A DNA stretch of 64,000 bases from Deltaproteobacteria bacterium (GTDB lineage: Bacteria > Bdellovibrionota_B > Oligoflexia > Oligoflexales > Bog-1112): positions 1 to 64,000 of the forward strand of contig JACPKR010000032.1 of NCBI GenBank assembly GCA_016186945.1, written 5' to 3'. A model generated the notes under the pieces. That model was not told the DNA's origin. It did no database searches and saw only the letters and a list, made by a program, of their open reading frames with translations. The translations under genes were made by a program, and so were the position numbers. Shown here one piece after another: positions 46,589 through 54,802 of the stretch (position 1 is its first letter; the number at the start of each line of letters is the position of its first letter).

Positions 46589-47137
46589 ATGAAAACAATA
46601 AATACGGTGCTGGCGGTCCTGCTAGCGTTTTTTGTCCATCAGGATTTGCTAGGCAAAAAAAATACAATGTACGTCAGTTTCGAGAATGCGAGTTGCTTCA
46701 ATGCAGACTTTTCTCAATACCCTGCTCAGATAAGGTATTTCGGTAGCGACGAAGTTCGACTTGTCCCCTTTGGCCCCGCAGTGATCAACTGGACAGTGAC
46801 GTTAGCATTCACACCGATCGGGATTCAATTTGTTGAGGGTGCATTCGTTTATACGTTCAGGAGTGGCAACCAAATAAGCGGGAACTACACAGGAGCGACC
46901 GTAAATCCGTTCACCGGGGAGTACACTTTGGAATGGACCTTTACTGAAGGGTCCGGTGGTGTTTTTGAGATAGTCGATGAGGGTGTGGGAGAGACTGCTG
47001 GGATCGTCGACTTATTCAGTTTTTGTGCGGAGTATCGGTTCTCAGGGACGCTTGACAAGGATCCCAAGGATGGTGGAGAGTTTGCCCAAGCTGCCAGACG
47101 AGCAGCAAAGGCAGTTGCTGCATCGCTGAAAAAGTAG
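46589..47137 (+). CDS. Secreted hypothetical protein
   Basis: A 182-residue protein from ATG 46589. Signal peptide MKTINTVLAVLLAFFVHQDL. The mature part is beta-rich with Gly/Thr/aromatic alternation, two Cys (ENASCFNADF, FSFCAEYRF), and a basic Ala-rich C-terminal helix. No family recognised. It sits after MITE copy 9. Confidence 0.68.
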   Translation: MKTINTVLAVLLAFFVHQDLLGKKNTMYVSFENASCFNADFSQYPAQIRYFGSDEVRLVPFGPAVINWTVTLAFTPIGIQFVEGAFVYTFRSGNQISGNYTGATVNPFTGEYTLEWTFTEGSGGVFEIVDEGVGETAGIVDLFSFCAEYRFSGTLDKDPKDGGEFAQAARRAAKAVAASLKK

Positions 47138-47147
47138 CTGTGGTCGA

Positions 47148-49292
47148 TTACCAAGTGTTTTCATCGTAAAGCGAGATGCGGTAAAAGAAGGACTCTTTCC
47201 CAAGTTGACCAACGCTTTTTTCCATCTGATAGCCTTCGATCTTTAGTAGGAGAGCCTGAAGCACGTCCACCGGTTTTCGGTAGGCTACCATTTCCCGATA
47301 GCTTACTCTTCGGGCAAATTTTAGGTCGACATTGTAAAACTCCTCAACCATTTGATTTGCCAACGAGGTGTCCAGTCCTTCAAAGACGATTCCTGATTCA
47401 CTGTTAATATTTCTGCTACGAGGGTCAAGATTATAGGAACCGATCAAGGCGAGTTTACGATCCACGAGCATGAATTTTGAATGATTTGTACCTTGTTCCA
47501 GGATCCCGTCCTGGTCGATGTCGCCGGTCCATTCGTAAATTTCGATCTGCTTTGTTTGCTTCTTTTGTCCCGCTCGCTGGTAAGTATAGTCGGCAAACTC
47601 TTTGAAGCGATGACGCGAAAGCAAGGCAACGGGAGGAACGTCGTTTGTTTCAAAGGCGTTTGTTATTATTTTGACCTCAACGCCTCTCTTCGCTGCCCGC
47701 CGGAGGCTTTTCATTACAGGCTCGGAGGGGATGAAGTAGGCATTTTCGATCAAAATCTCACTCGTTGCGTTGTTGATAAGGTTCAAATAGGCGTCTTCTA
47801 TGTGCAATTCACCCAGTTTGGGCCGATTATGAACAATGCGAGCACTGTGCAATGGATAAAATTCGGGAGTCAAATGTTCAGCCTGGTCCCGCAGATCTCT
47901 CTCTATCTGCTGGATAGCGGCGCGAGCATAGGCGGTGAAATCCTGTTTGCTTTCCCTTATCCTGCGAATCTTGTATTGCTCGAAATGGGCGAGGAAAAAC
48001 TTCTGATATTCTATAGCTTGCTTGATGGGGTCATAGGGATTGAAGCAGGAATCTTTGCGTGGGTTGAGGAAATTAGCGTTGTATGAGGCTACGTTACTTT
48101 CAAAGACATTCACAAGATCTTGAACGATTTCCTTTCCCTCGACAATGATGTCCTGGTCCCGCCAATAGTGGAACCCGGGCCTGTTGACACGAAAATACTC
48201 GTTACCGATATTCATCCCCCCCAGGACGGCTTTTTGACCATTTACGATCCAAAGTTTTTCATGGGGGCGCTGATCCAGTAGATTCTTGTCGATATTCTGG
48301 CCTTGATGCCACTGTTCCAAGAGATGATGAGATTCACACCGGTAGCCATGCACGGGGATGCCGGCTGCCATGAGGTTTCCGTACATTTTCTTCGTGTTTT
48401 CTCGTCTAGCTCCCTCTCGAATATCTGCAAAGGGCGTCAGAGCGTCGATCACGACTTCTACACGCACTCCATCCTGGGCTTTCCGAATCAGCGTGTCGGC
48501 AAGTCGCAAGCCGGCTTCATCCCCGGCAAAAGACAGACTCTGAATCAGAATGCTGTCACCTGGTTTGCTTGTGTCCTCTGAAGTCCTTAGCCGCATGGCT
48601 AGCGACTGATTTCCATCAAGAAGAGCAGCCTTCATAGTTGGGTCATCGTCGTAATACCTGACCAGACGGCCCCCAGGTTTGCTGGCTTCCGGCACCCTTA
48701 GCACCTCTATAGCTACTTCCTCTTCTTTCTCTAACTCTCGAAAAGCGGAGTATCGTTGGTGGCAAAGGGGGATGAGACGGTTGAGGAGAAGAAACGCCTG
48801 ATCACGTTCCTTCTCGTCCTTGAAATACAGCTCAGGAAGGTGACCATCTGCCCTGCCTAACTCAAGCTGCCAGGCTAAACTTTGTCCCTCGACAAAGGGA
48901 GATCGTTTCACGGTGGTCGTTTTGCGCAGGTCGATGGGGCCTTCTTCAACCTTCACCAAGGTTTCATGTTCGTCGTAAACCTCGTTAGCGGCACTTACAA
49001 AGCAGTTTTCGGCCAACATGAACTTGTTGATTGAGTAGTGTAGTTCCCCTTGTAACACCTGTGGGGAATCCGACCCGCTGGATTTGAACCTAACCTTGTA
49101 CGCTTTGTGACCCTTGAGTGTCTCGCGATCCCCAAGTTTGCTATAAGCATCCTCAAATTTGCGAATCTGTTTTTCCAGGTATTCCATCTTTTGCTGAAGG
49201 TAAATCTTTCGCCCGTCACTGGTTTGGGCGTGGGAGTTGTGAGATACGAGAACCAGAAGGGAAACGAACCATTTTTTTCGAAAAAAAATCAT
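47148..49292 (-). CDS. Secreted phospholipase D/cardiolipin-synthase family protein
   Basis: PLD superfamily enzyme, 714 residues from ATG 49292, with signal peptide (MIFFRKKWFVSLLVLVSHNS, cut near SHAQ). Two catalytic HKD motifs: HEKLWIVNGQKAVLGGMNIGNEYF in the middle (H-x-K-x4) and HSKFMLVDRKLALIGSYNLD near the C-terminus. The N-terminal ~200 residues are an unrecognised extension. Cardiolipin synthases are membrane-bound; this one looks exported, so it may act on envelope or host phospholipids. Confidence 0.88.
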   Translation of the reverse strand: MIFFRKKWFVSLLVLVSHNSHAQTSDGRKIYLQQKMEYLEKQIRKFEDAYSKLGDRETLKGHKAYKVRFKSSGSDSPQVLQGELHYSINKFMLAENCFVSAANEVYDEHETLVKVEEGPIDLRKTTTVKRSPFVEGQSLAWQLELGRADGHLPELYFKDEKERDQAFLLLNRLIPLCHQRYSAFRELEKEEEVAIEVLRVPEASKPGGRLVRYYDDDPTMKAALLDGNQSLAMRLRTSEDTSKPGDSILIQSLSFAGDEAGLRLADTLIRKAQDGVRVEVVIDALTPFADIREGARRENTKKMYGNLMAAGIPVHGYRCESHHLLEQWHQGQNIDKNLLDQRPHEKLWIVNGQKAVLGGMNIGNEYFRVNRPGFHYWRDQDIIVEGKEIVQDLVNVFESNVASYNANFLNPRKDSCFNPYDPIKQAIEYQKFFLAHFEQYKIRRIRESKQDFTAYARAAIQQIERDLRDQAEHLTPEFYPLHSARIVHNRPKLGELHIEDAYLNLINNATSEILIENAYFIPSEPVMKSLRRAAKRGVEVKIITNAFETNDVPPVALLSRHRFKEFADYTYQRAGQKKQTKQIEIYEWTGDIDQDGILEQGTNHSKFMLVDRKLALIGSYNLDPRSRNINSESGIVFEGLDTSLANQMVEEFYNVDLKFARRVSYREMVAYRKPVDVLQALLLKIEGYQMEKSVGQLGKESFFYRISLYDENTW

Positions 49293-49463
49293 GAGTTTTT
49301 CTTCCAAAAATCAGTTTTTGCCTCATCACAAATATCGAAAATCTGCATTTTTATCAATACAATAAGTGAGTTATAAAAAAACACATGCTTTTCCTAAAAT
49401 TCAGTAAAGATAGGCCGGTATTCTACCGATCAGTATTGTGATTTTGAGTTTATGAGGGCCGAA

Positions 49464-49775
49464 ATGGAAGAGCGGAGACAATTCGATCGTTTGGAGCTGG
49501 AAAGCCTTTCGGCAAGATTGATCCTTGTGAAAGAAGATAGGGAGGTGGATTACTTTCCCATCAACGTTTCCCGCCGCGGCATCAACGTCTTCACATCATC
49601 GCCGCTTCCTGTGGATGAGAAACTGCTTCTGGAATTGGACACCGGAGCGGTAGAATTAACCGTTCGCTGGTGCAAGGCTAAGCCCGACGATCCGGCCTTC
49701 TACCGTTGTGGTCTTGAGGTCGTCAACGATGAGCATCTGGACGAGTTGGTCCAGGATCACCTGAGAGCTGCCTAA
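49464..49775 (+). CDS. PilZ domain protein (c-di-GMP binding)
   Basis: A single PilZ domain, 103 residues from ATG 49464. The RxxxR motif is in ERRQFDR and the second motif, Asn-x-Ser-x-x-Gly, in NVSRRGI, so the c-di-GMP ligands are present. Likely a stand-alone adaptor controlling motility, adhesion or polysaccharide. It is 6 bp upstream of the PAP2 gene. Confidence 0.88.
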   Translation: MEERRQFDRLELESLSARLILVKEDREVDYFPINVSRRGINVFTSSPLPVDEKLLLELDTGAVELTVRWCKAKPDDPAFYRCGLEVVNDEHLDELVQDHLRAA

Positions 49776-49781
49776 TTTTTC

Positions 49782-50675
49782 ATGACACAAACCTGTACGA
49801 ATTTATCCGTGCCCTACGCCGAAGAATGGCTGCTTGCCTTTGTTAACACCGTACGAGTTGACTGGCTAAGTCCCATCGTTCACGGAATTACATTTATCGG
49901 CGATGCCGAATTTTATGTACTCTTCTTTGCGATTGGGTTCGCGACAGGGAAACGCTTCAATTTTTACCACCTGGGATTTCTTCTACTGACCTCCGCATTG
50001 ATCAATCAATGGGCGAAAGACCTCGTGCTGGCATGCCGTCCTTTGTCTGTGACCCCTCTGATAACAATCGAAACGGGGGATCTGTCGTTCCCCAGTGGTC
50101 ATGCCCAGATTTCGGCAGCCTTCTGGGGCTATTTGGCACTTGTGTCCAAGAAAACGCGGTGGAGACTGGCTGCTATTTCAACTCTTCTCCTCATAGCGCT
50201 GTCTCGACCGTATTTGGGTGTGCATTATTTTCATGACATAGCCGCAGGGCTTGTTTTAGGCGGGCTTTTGGCCTTTGTTTTTTACTATTGGAACCGGGCA
50301 ATTGATAGATGGCTGACATCATGGATCCATGCCATCATCGTGTTTGGCGGCAGCCTTTTTGTCTGTCTGCTCATCCCGACTCAATCTTTTAGCGCATATC
50401 AGTATTGGGGAGCCTTGCTTGGCCTAGGTCTTGGATACATCTATAACGACAGACTTCTGAAGCTCCCTCAGGATTCTCCGCCCAGGCGCAAATGGCCTAT
50501 GCTCATATATTCCTTGGCAGGCGTCCTTTGTTTCTACTTCGGCCTTGAGAAGCTTTTTAATTTATGGGGAGTTCACCCAGCAGTTTCTTACTCTCTTCGC
50601 TTTTTTCTTTTAACAGTTTGGGTCACCGTGGGTGTACGCTGGATTCGTTCTTTTCACTCGAGAATAGCAAATTGA
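49782..50675 (+). CDS. PAP2-family membrane phosphatase
   Basis: A 297-residue integral membrane protein of the lipid phosphatase family. Motif 1 KDLVLACRP, motif 2 SFPSGHAQ, motif 3 SRPYLGVHYFHDI, all catalytic residues present. Four further membrane segments follow. Substrates in the family include undecaprenyl diphosphate and phosphatidate-type lipids. Co-oriented with pilZ. Confidence 0.92.
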   Translation: MTQTCTNLSVPYAEEWLLAFVNTVRVDWLSPIVHGITFIGDAEFYVLFFAIGFATGKRFNFYHLGFLLLTSALINQWAKDLVLACRPLSVTPLITIETGDLSFPSGHAQISAAFWGYLALVSKKTRWRLAAISTLLLIALSRPYLGVHYFHDIAAGLVLGGLLAFVFYYWNRAIDRWLTSWIHAIIVFGGSLFVCLLIPTQSFSAYQYWGALLGLGLGYIYNDRLLKLPQDSPPRRKWPMLIYSLAGVLCFYFGLEKLFNLWGVHPAVSYSLRFFLLTVWVTVGVRWIRSFHSRIAN

Positions 50676-50684
50676 GGCCAGAGA

Positions 50685-50858
50685 TTAGGTTCTGATTTTC
50701 ACTTTATGTTTGTATAAATAATGATGGACCCAATAGAAATCCCTAAATGGAGTAGCGCCTACAAACTTTCCGTGGTTGAAAAACTTATAGAGGGCCAGAT
50801 ACTTCTTGTACATCTCGACGATCTTATTAAACTCTTCTCGTCGAGATTCCATCATCAT
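50685..50858 (-). CDS. Small conserved-looking protein, 57 residues
   Basis: Minus-strand ORF starting with three Met codons (MMMESRREEFNKIVEMYKK) behind an AAGAGGTGA ribosome site six bases upstream. It is rich in Tyr, Phe, Lys and His (LALYKFFNHGKF, FRDFYWVHHYLY), with natural amino-acid use, unlike the longer plus-strand ORF here. It fills the gap between the PAP2 gene and the next secreted protein. Function unknown. Confidence 0.6.
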   Translation of the reverse strand: MMMESRREEFNKIVEMYKKYLALYKFFNHGKFVGATPFRDFYWVHHYLYKHKVKIRT

Positions 50859-50973
50859 AAATCACCTCTTCAAATGTTAAATAACGGTATAATGAGGGAT
50901 AAACTTGAAAATAGAATGAATTCTCTCTTTTTTCTCAGGGCTTATAACGGTTATTAAATAGGAAGGAGCGCCC

Positions 50974-51372
50974 ATGTTCAGACATTTTCTTGCCCTAGCC
51001 TTTTTCCTCAGTTCCTTTGCTGCCTTTGCTGAAAACGTTACTTTAGAGGTTAAAGAATCATGGGAAAACAACAGGTTAACCTTGCGTTTTACGGTTCACC
51101 ACAAGCAAGGAACCAAGCTTAACCTCGACGCCCCATGGAAGCTTCTGATCGAGGGAGAAGCCGCTGGATGTTTTCCAGAAAGGCAACTTGGCCGCCAGCA
51201 ATTCTCAAGTGACTTGCCAGGTTTTGTTTTGACGTCTGGTCCTTTGTCAGGACCGTCTCTTAAAGTACCATACAAACTGATGGCTTATTCGTGCCTCTTA
51301 GATGGATCTTCGTGTTTCCGCGATGTCGTTGCGGGGGAATTTATCGCCACAAAGCCATCATTAAATAGGTAG
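50974..51372 (+). CDS. Small secreted protein
   Basis: 132 residues with a strong GGAAGGAG ribosome site and signal peptide MFRHFLALAFFLSSFAAFAE. The mature part is a beta-rich ~110-residue domain with Cys in AAGCFPE, YSCLLDG and SSCFRD. The YSCLLDGSSCFRD end resembles the N-terminal domain of DsbD-like proteins only loosely. No firm function. Confidence 0.68.
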   Translation: MFRHFLALAFFLSSFAAFAENVTLEVKESWENNRLTLRFTVHHKQGTKLNLDAPWKLLIEGEAAGCFPERQLGRQQFSSDLPGFVLTSGPLSGPSLKVPYKLMAYSCLLDGSSCFRDVVAGEFIATKPSLNR

Positions 51373-51546
51373 TTCTTCATGGTAACGAATTGTCTGTGGG
51401 AAGTTTCAAATGTTTACTGATTCACAGATCCACAATTCGATTTTCATCAGAGAAAACAAGGGCTTCAGATTTTGGAACGGCGCTTGCATCTAAGTTATTA
51501 GAAAAAAAGAAAAACTTGCAGCTTACAGACACGGCCAGGAGGCACC

Positions 51547-52221
51547 CTAGTTCTCGAAAAGACTAGCAAGGCGGTGACCCAGTTGGGTGTATTTCGTCTT
51601 CAGATAGTCTTGGTTGTGGGGTGTTAAGGTTCCTAGGGAGGGGACTATTTCGCAGACTTCAATCCCACGGCGTATCAGCTCTTCCACCTTCCTTGGGTTG
51701 TTGGTATTGAGGCGGATTTTTTTAATGCCCAGGGTTTTCAGAATTTCAGCTGCGGTTGAGAATTGGCGCATATCGTCGGGAAAACCAAGGGCGTGATTTG
51801 CGGACAGGGTGTCATGCCCCTCATTTTGTAAATTGTACGCTCGGATTTTATTTCCGAGTCCTATTCCCCGTCCTTCGTGATTGCGCAGGTAGATGATCAT
51901 CCCCCGCCCTTTTTCAGCGATTTTCGCCAAAGCCATGTCAAGTTGCGTTTTGCAATCGCATTTAAGGGAGGAAAAAACCTCGCCAGTCATGCATTCCGAA
52001 TGCACTCTGAGAAAGACTGGCTCGTTATTTTCCACATCACCTTTTTTGACGACGACATGCTCTGTCGCGTCGAGGGATGTACGGAATACAAGCAAATCAA
52101 AGTCGCCAAAGATCAGGGGAATTTTCGATTCGGCATATTTCCAAACCTTCACAACAGGTTCACTAGATTGGCTTGAGGATCGGTTCATGGGGGTAAATGT
52201 CTCACAACTGAAATTTTTCAT
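51547..52221 (-). CDS. ribA: GTP cyclohydrolase II
   Basis: First enzyme of riboflavin synthesis, 224 residues. RVHSECMTGEVFSSLKCDC gives the zinc Cys set (C-x10-C-x-C), IIYLRNHEGRGIGLGNKI is the active site, and the C-terminal LNTNNPRKVEEL is typical. It stands alone without the DHBP synthase domain. No FMN riboswitch is seen upstream. Confidence 0.95.
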   Translation of the reverse strand: MKNFSCETFTPMNRSSSQSSEPVVKVWKYAESKIPLIFGDFDLLVFRTSLDATEHVVVKKGDVENNEPVFLRVHSECMTGEVFSSLKCDCKTQLDMALAKIAEKGRGMIIYLRNHEGRGIGLGNKIRAYNLQNEGHDTLSANHALGFPDDMRQFSTAAEILKTLGIKKIRLNTNNPRKVEELIRRGIEVCEIVPSLGTLTPHNQDYLKTKYTQLGHRLASLFEN

Positions 52222-52257
52222 TATTTATCACATCTGGAAATGGCGGCAACCGATAAG

Positions 52258-52653
52258 CTATGAAAATGAGTTTTGTTTCCAATCTCGAATGTTCAATATA
52301 ATTGAGAGGATCACCGCCGCAATCAGAATGGCCACAGAGAGGACGTTGATCTGTAAATCGGAGAGTACAACTCCGAAGAGATGCTGAACAAAATAGGCAA
52401 TGTAACTGTTGGGCAGTTCCGTTTCGCCAAGCTGATGTTTAATCGCCCAGTGCAGGTCAGTGACGAAGCAATAGCCAATACCGTACCATATGCCAAGCAC
52501 CACCCAAGAAAACACAACTAAAGCTACAGATAATAAATGGATCTTTCGGGTCTTTCTGAAAGCCCATCCTATCGTCACGAATATCATGAAACAGGCGTGA
52601 AAGGCATCGAGGAAGAAATCACTGAGCTGAAGGACAAGGTGCGAGGTTTCCAA
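52258..52653 (-). CDS. DUF2784-like small membrane protein
   Basis: 131 residues with four hydrophobic segments. Segment FFLDAFHACFMIFVTIGW and the cytoplasmic CFVTDLHWAIKHQLGE followed by SYIAYFVQHLFG match the DUF2784 layout. Function unknown. Upstream is a copy of the second dispersed repeat. Confidence 0.65.
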   Translation of the reverse strand: METSHLVLQLSDFFLDAFHACFMIFVTIGWAFRKTRKIHLLSVALVVFSWVVLGIWYGIGYCFVTDLHWAIKHQLGETELPNSYIAYFVQHLFGVVLSDLQINVLSVAILIAAVILSIILNIRDWKQNSFS

Positions 52654-52703
52654 TGCTTACCTTTCAATTTGGGGACAAACTTTTTGAAAAAAGTTATTTC
52701 CCC

Positions 52704-52803
52704 AACCCCCTTTTCAAAAACTTCAGTATCTAAAGTTTTTTGGGGGGAGGTGTGGAGGGGAACTTTTTTTCAAAAAAGGTCCTCTCCACAAATTCTTTTT
52801 CCC
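52704..52803 (+). repeat. Dispersed hairpin repeat 2, copy A
   Basis: About 100 bp that recurs in inverted orientation at 63612-63710. Shared landmarks: CCCCTTTTCAAAAACTTCAG, GGGGGGAGGTGTGGAGGGG, and CCTCTCCACAAATTCTTTTT. GTGGAG and CTCCAC arms form a hairpin with T- and A-rich flanks, so it could also act as a terminator. Confidence 0.82.
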
Positions 52804-52817
52804 AAAAAACTATAGTT

Positions 52818-53297
52818 TCACGACGACTCTCGCGCTAGCTCTGCCTTCACATGCTGGCTTAAGTGCCGGCTCTGTAAGGTAAGAATTTCCTCGTCTTGCG
52901 CCCAAAGGCTTGCAACCGTCCTTAGCACCTTTAAAAACCCTGCTATGTCTCCCCGATCCTCTTTTGGAAATTCGATTCCCCCGTAAAAAGGATCGCCGTT
53001 TGGGGTGAGGAAGAGGTTAAGCGGCCATCCGTGCGCTCCTGTCATGGCGAAGAGAGCAGCCGTATAGAACTGTTCGACTTCGGGCTTCTGATTGTGATCG
53101 AGCCTGATCGGGACAAAATGTTCATTTACGAAGGAAACGATGTCCGCATCTTCGAAGCACTCACGCTCCCACCCTTCACACGCGTCGTGATGGGGCATGC
53201 GGATGTACAAATAAACTGGCTTATTGCCCTCCCGGGCCTTCCCTAAGGTCAGGTTTCCCCAGGGAAGCCAGCGAATCGCTTCTTGCTCCTGCTTCAT
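52818..53297 (-). CDS. Thioredoxin-like protein (DUF255/YyaL N-terminal domain only)
   Basis: 159 residues from ATG 53297 (AAGGAT ribosome site). It matches the N-terminal thioredoxin-fold domain of DUF255/SPATA20 proteins: IRWLPWGNLTLGKAREGNKPVYL, WERECFEDADIVSFVNEHFVPI, TGAHGWPLNLFLTPNGDPFYGG. The usual CHWC redox pair is replaced (HHDACEGWEREC), and the large C-terminal glycosidase-like part is absent. So it is probably not a disulfide enzyme. Its leader is duplicated upstream of hemH. Confidence 0.78.
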   Translation of the reverse strand: MKQEQEAIRWLPWGNLTLGKAREGNKPVYLYIRMPHHDACEGWERECFEDADIVSFVNEHFVPIRLDHNQKPEVEQFYTAALFAMTGAHGWPLNLFLTPNGDPFYGGIEFPKEDRGDIAGFLKVLRTVASLWAQDEEILTLQSRHLSQHVKAELARESS

Positions 53298-53381
53298 GGT
53301 TATCCTTGTCAAAGCTCGCGAGGCACGTTAAGTTCCCGTCTTTTACATGAGTTTTCTGGAGTCAACCAGTAGGAAATCTAC
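53295..53381 (-). repeat. 87-bp duplicated leader, copy A (before the thioredoxin-like gene)
   Basis: 87 bp with only four mismatches to 55913-55999. On the minus strand it contains TTGACT, ends in a ribosome site and ATG (GACAAGGATAACCATG), and here supplies the start of the thioredoxin-like gene. MITE copy 10 lies just beyond it. Confidence 0.88.
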
Positions 53382-53387
53382 GTTCGG

Positions 53388-53533
53388 GTAATGCGTAAGC
53401 CACTTGGGGCAAATAGGGAGAGGGGGGTTTGGGGGGGCGAGGGAACCGTCGCTCCCCCAAGGGATTTCTTGGAGGAACCAGCTGCGCAGTTTCCTCCGAA
53501 CCACCTCCTTGCCCCAAGTGGCTTACGCATTAC
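53388..53533 (-). repeat. MITE-like element, copy 10 (full, near-perfect TSD)
   Basis: 146-bp copy with two perfect ~25-bp terminal inverted repeats. Flanks are ACGTTC-GG on the left and ACGTTCAGG on the right, a 9-bp duplication with one base lost. It separates the SDR gene from the thioredoxin-like gene. Confidence 0.93.
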
Positions 53534-53551
53534 ACGTTCAGGCTAGCAGAG

Positions 53552-54412
53552 CTACATTAGTTCTTCAGTAGAAACGAGTTGAGGGTCCTCTATATAGAAA
53601 TCTGCGGCGAGTTTATTTCCAGGTTCGCATGCATAATGCGAAAAATTGTCAACTCCTTGCGTGCGTAGAAAATCTTCATCCACAAGAGTTTGACCTGTGA
53701 CCTTGCCCTGGGTGTTGGTGAAGAGCGCGTAAGCTGCATCTGCCACAATTTCAGGTGTGCGGCAATGACGCCGAGCTTCTTTCCCTGCTATCCATTCTAT
53801 AGCCGCTGTATCAATGACTGTCTTGGGCCAGAGGGAGTTGACGGCAATCTTCTTTGCACGAAATTCGTCAGCCATTCCCAAAGTGCAAAGGCTCATTCCG
53901 TATTTTGAAATTGTGTAGGCCAGTCGTCCCTTCAACCATTTGGGATCCCACGACAAGGGCGGGGAAAGGTTCAGGATATGAGCCTGAGAGGACTTTTCCA
54001 GATAGGGAAGACAAGCCCGGGCGCAGAGAAACGCAGATCTGACGTTGATGCCGTTGACAAGATCGAAGATTTTCGGACTCGTCTCTGCGACGGGCACCAT
54101 TTTCAAGGCGCCTGCATTATTGACGAGGATGTCAATGCCCCCAAAGGTTTTTACAGCCTGTGCTACCATCGCATCAATCTGCTCGTAGTCTCGCACGTCA
54201 ACCCCGAGGGGAAGCGCACGACCTCCCGCCTTTTCCACTTCCTTAGCAACGGAAGTCACCGTGCCCTGAAGTTTGGGGTGAGGCTGCACCGATTTTGCAG
54301 CAAGCACAAGGTTCGCACCCCCTTTCGCACAACGCAACGCAATCGCACGACCAATCCCGCGACTCGCACCTGTCACAAGAACTGTTTTTCCCTTGAGAGC
54401 TTGATCTGCCAT
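53552..54412 (-). CDS. Short-chain dehydrogenase (HSDL2-like)
   Basis: Cytoplasmic SDR, 286 residues. Cofactor motif TGASRGIGRAIALRCA, NNAGAL, catalytic Tyr-x3-Lys in YTISKYGMSLC. The long segments ILNLSPPLSWDPKWLKGRLAY and VADAAYALF are typical of HSDL2-type enzymes, which act on fatty-acyl or steroid-like substrates. GGAAG ribosome site. Confidence 0.9.
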   Translation of the reverse strand: MADQALKGKTVLVTGASRGIGRAIALRCAKGGANLVLAAKSVQPHPKLQGTVTSVAKEVEKAGGRALPLGVDVRDYEQIDAMVAQAVKTFGGIDILVNNAGALKMVPVAETSPKIFDLVNGINVRSAFLCARACLPYLEKSSQAHILNLSPPLSWDPKWLKGRLAYTISKYGMSLCTLGMADEFRAKKIAVNSLWPKTVIDTAAIEWIAGKEARRHCRTPEIVADAAYALFTNTQGKVTGQTLVDEDFLRTQGVDNFSHYACEPGNKLAADFYIEDPQLVSTEELM

Positions 54413-54422
54413 AGATTCTTCC

Positions 54423-54800
54423 CTAGTTGGTCACCGTTTCGTAAATCAGTGTACCACCCCAGGCGAGGCCCAACAAAGCAGCAAGTGCCCCCGCACCGAT
54501 GAACACCCCCATTCCCACACTTCTGCAAGTGTTTTTGAGATCTTCATGGTTGCGATCGTAACTGCTATGCCCGTAACAGAAGCTACCAAGACCGACGCAA
54601 CTGAGAGTCAGACTTCCGAGTGCTCCTATTCCAAAGTAATGGTAATGACCCAGCCACCAGTCCCCTACTTGGGAAGCTGTCAAGATTTCACCAGGTTCTG
54701 CTGAGTCGCTCACTGTCGTATTGTTAGCAAAGGTACTTGAAGAGAGCGTTCCGAAACTTAGAGATAGCGTCAGGACAATTTGCATACATTTTTTCACCAT
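54423..54800 (-). CDS. Small membrane hypothetical protein
   Basis: 125 residues, signal peptide followed by two membrane segments (HYFGIGALGSLTLSCVGLG and VGMGVFIGAGALAALLGLAW). No family recognised. It begins 2 bp after the ferrochelatase stop with an AGGAG ribosome site, so it is cotranscribed with hemH. Confidence 0.7.
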   Translation of the reverse strand: MVKKCMQIVLTLSLSFGTLSSSTFANNTTVSDSAEPGEILTASQVGDWWLGHYHYFGIGALGSLTLSCVGLGSFCYGHSSYDRNHEDLKNTCRSVGMGVFIGAGALAALLGLAWGGTLIYETVTN

Positions 54801-54802
54801 AA

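Noticed and set aside
47481-48086. 201-codon plus-strand ORF opposite the PLD gene
   Set aside because: The PLD HKD motif lies on the other strand in the same bases; this ORF is a shadow.
52150-52300. FMN riboswitch upstream of ribA
   Set aside because: The conserved RFN element segments are absent.
53978-54502. 174-codon plus-strand ORF across the SDR gene
   Set aside because: The SDR motifs on the minus strand explain the sequence; no ribosome site or plausible product for this frame.
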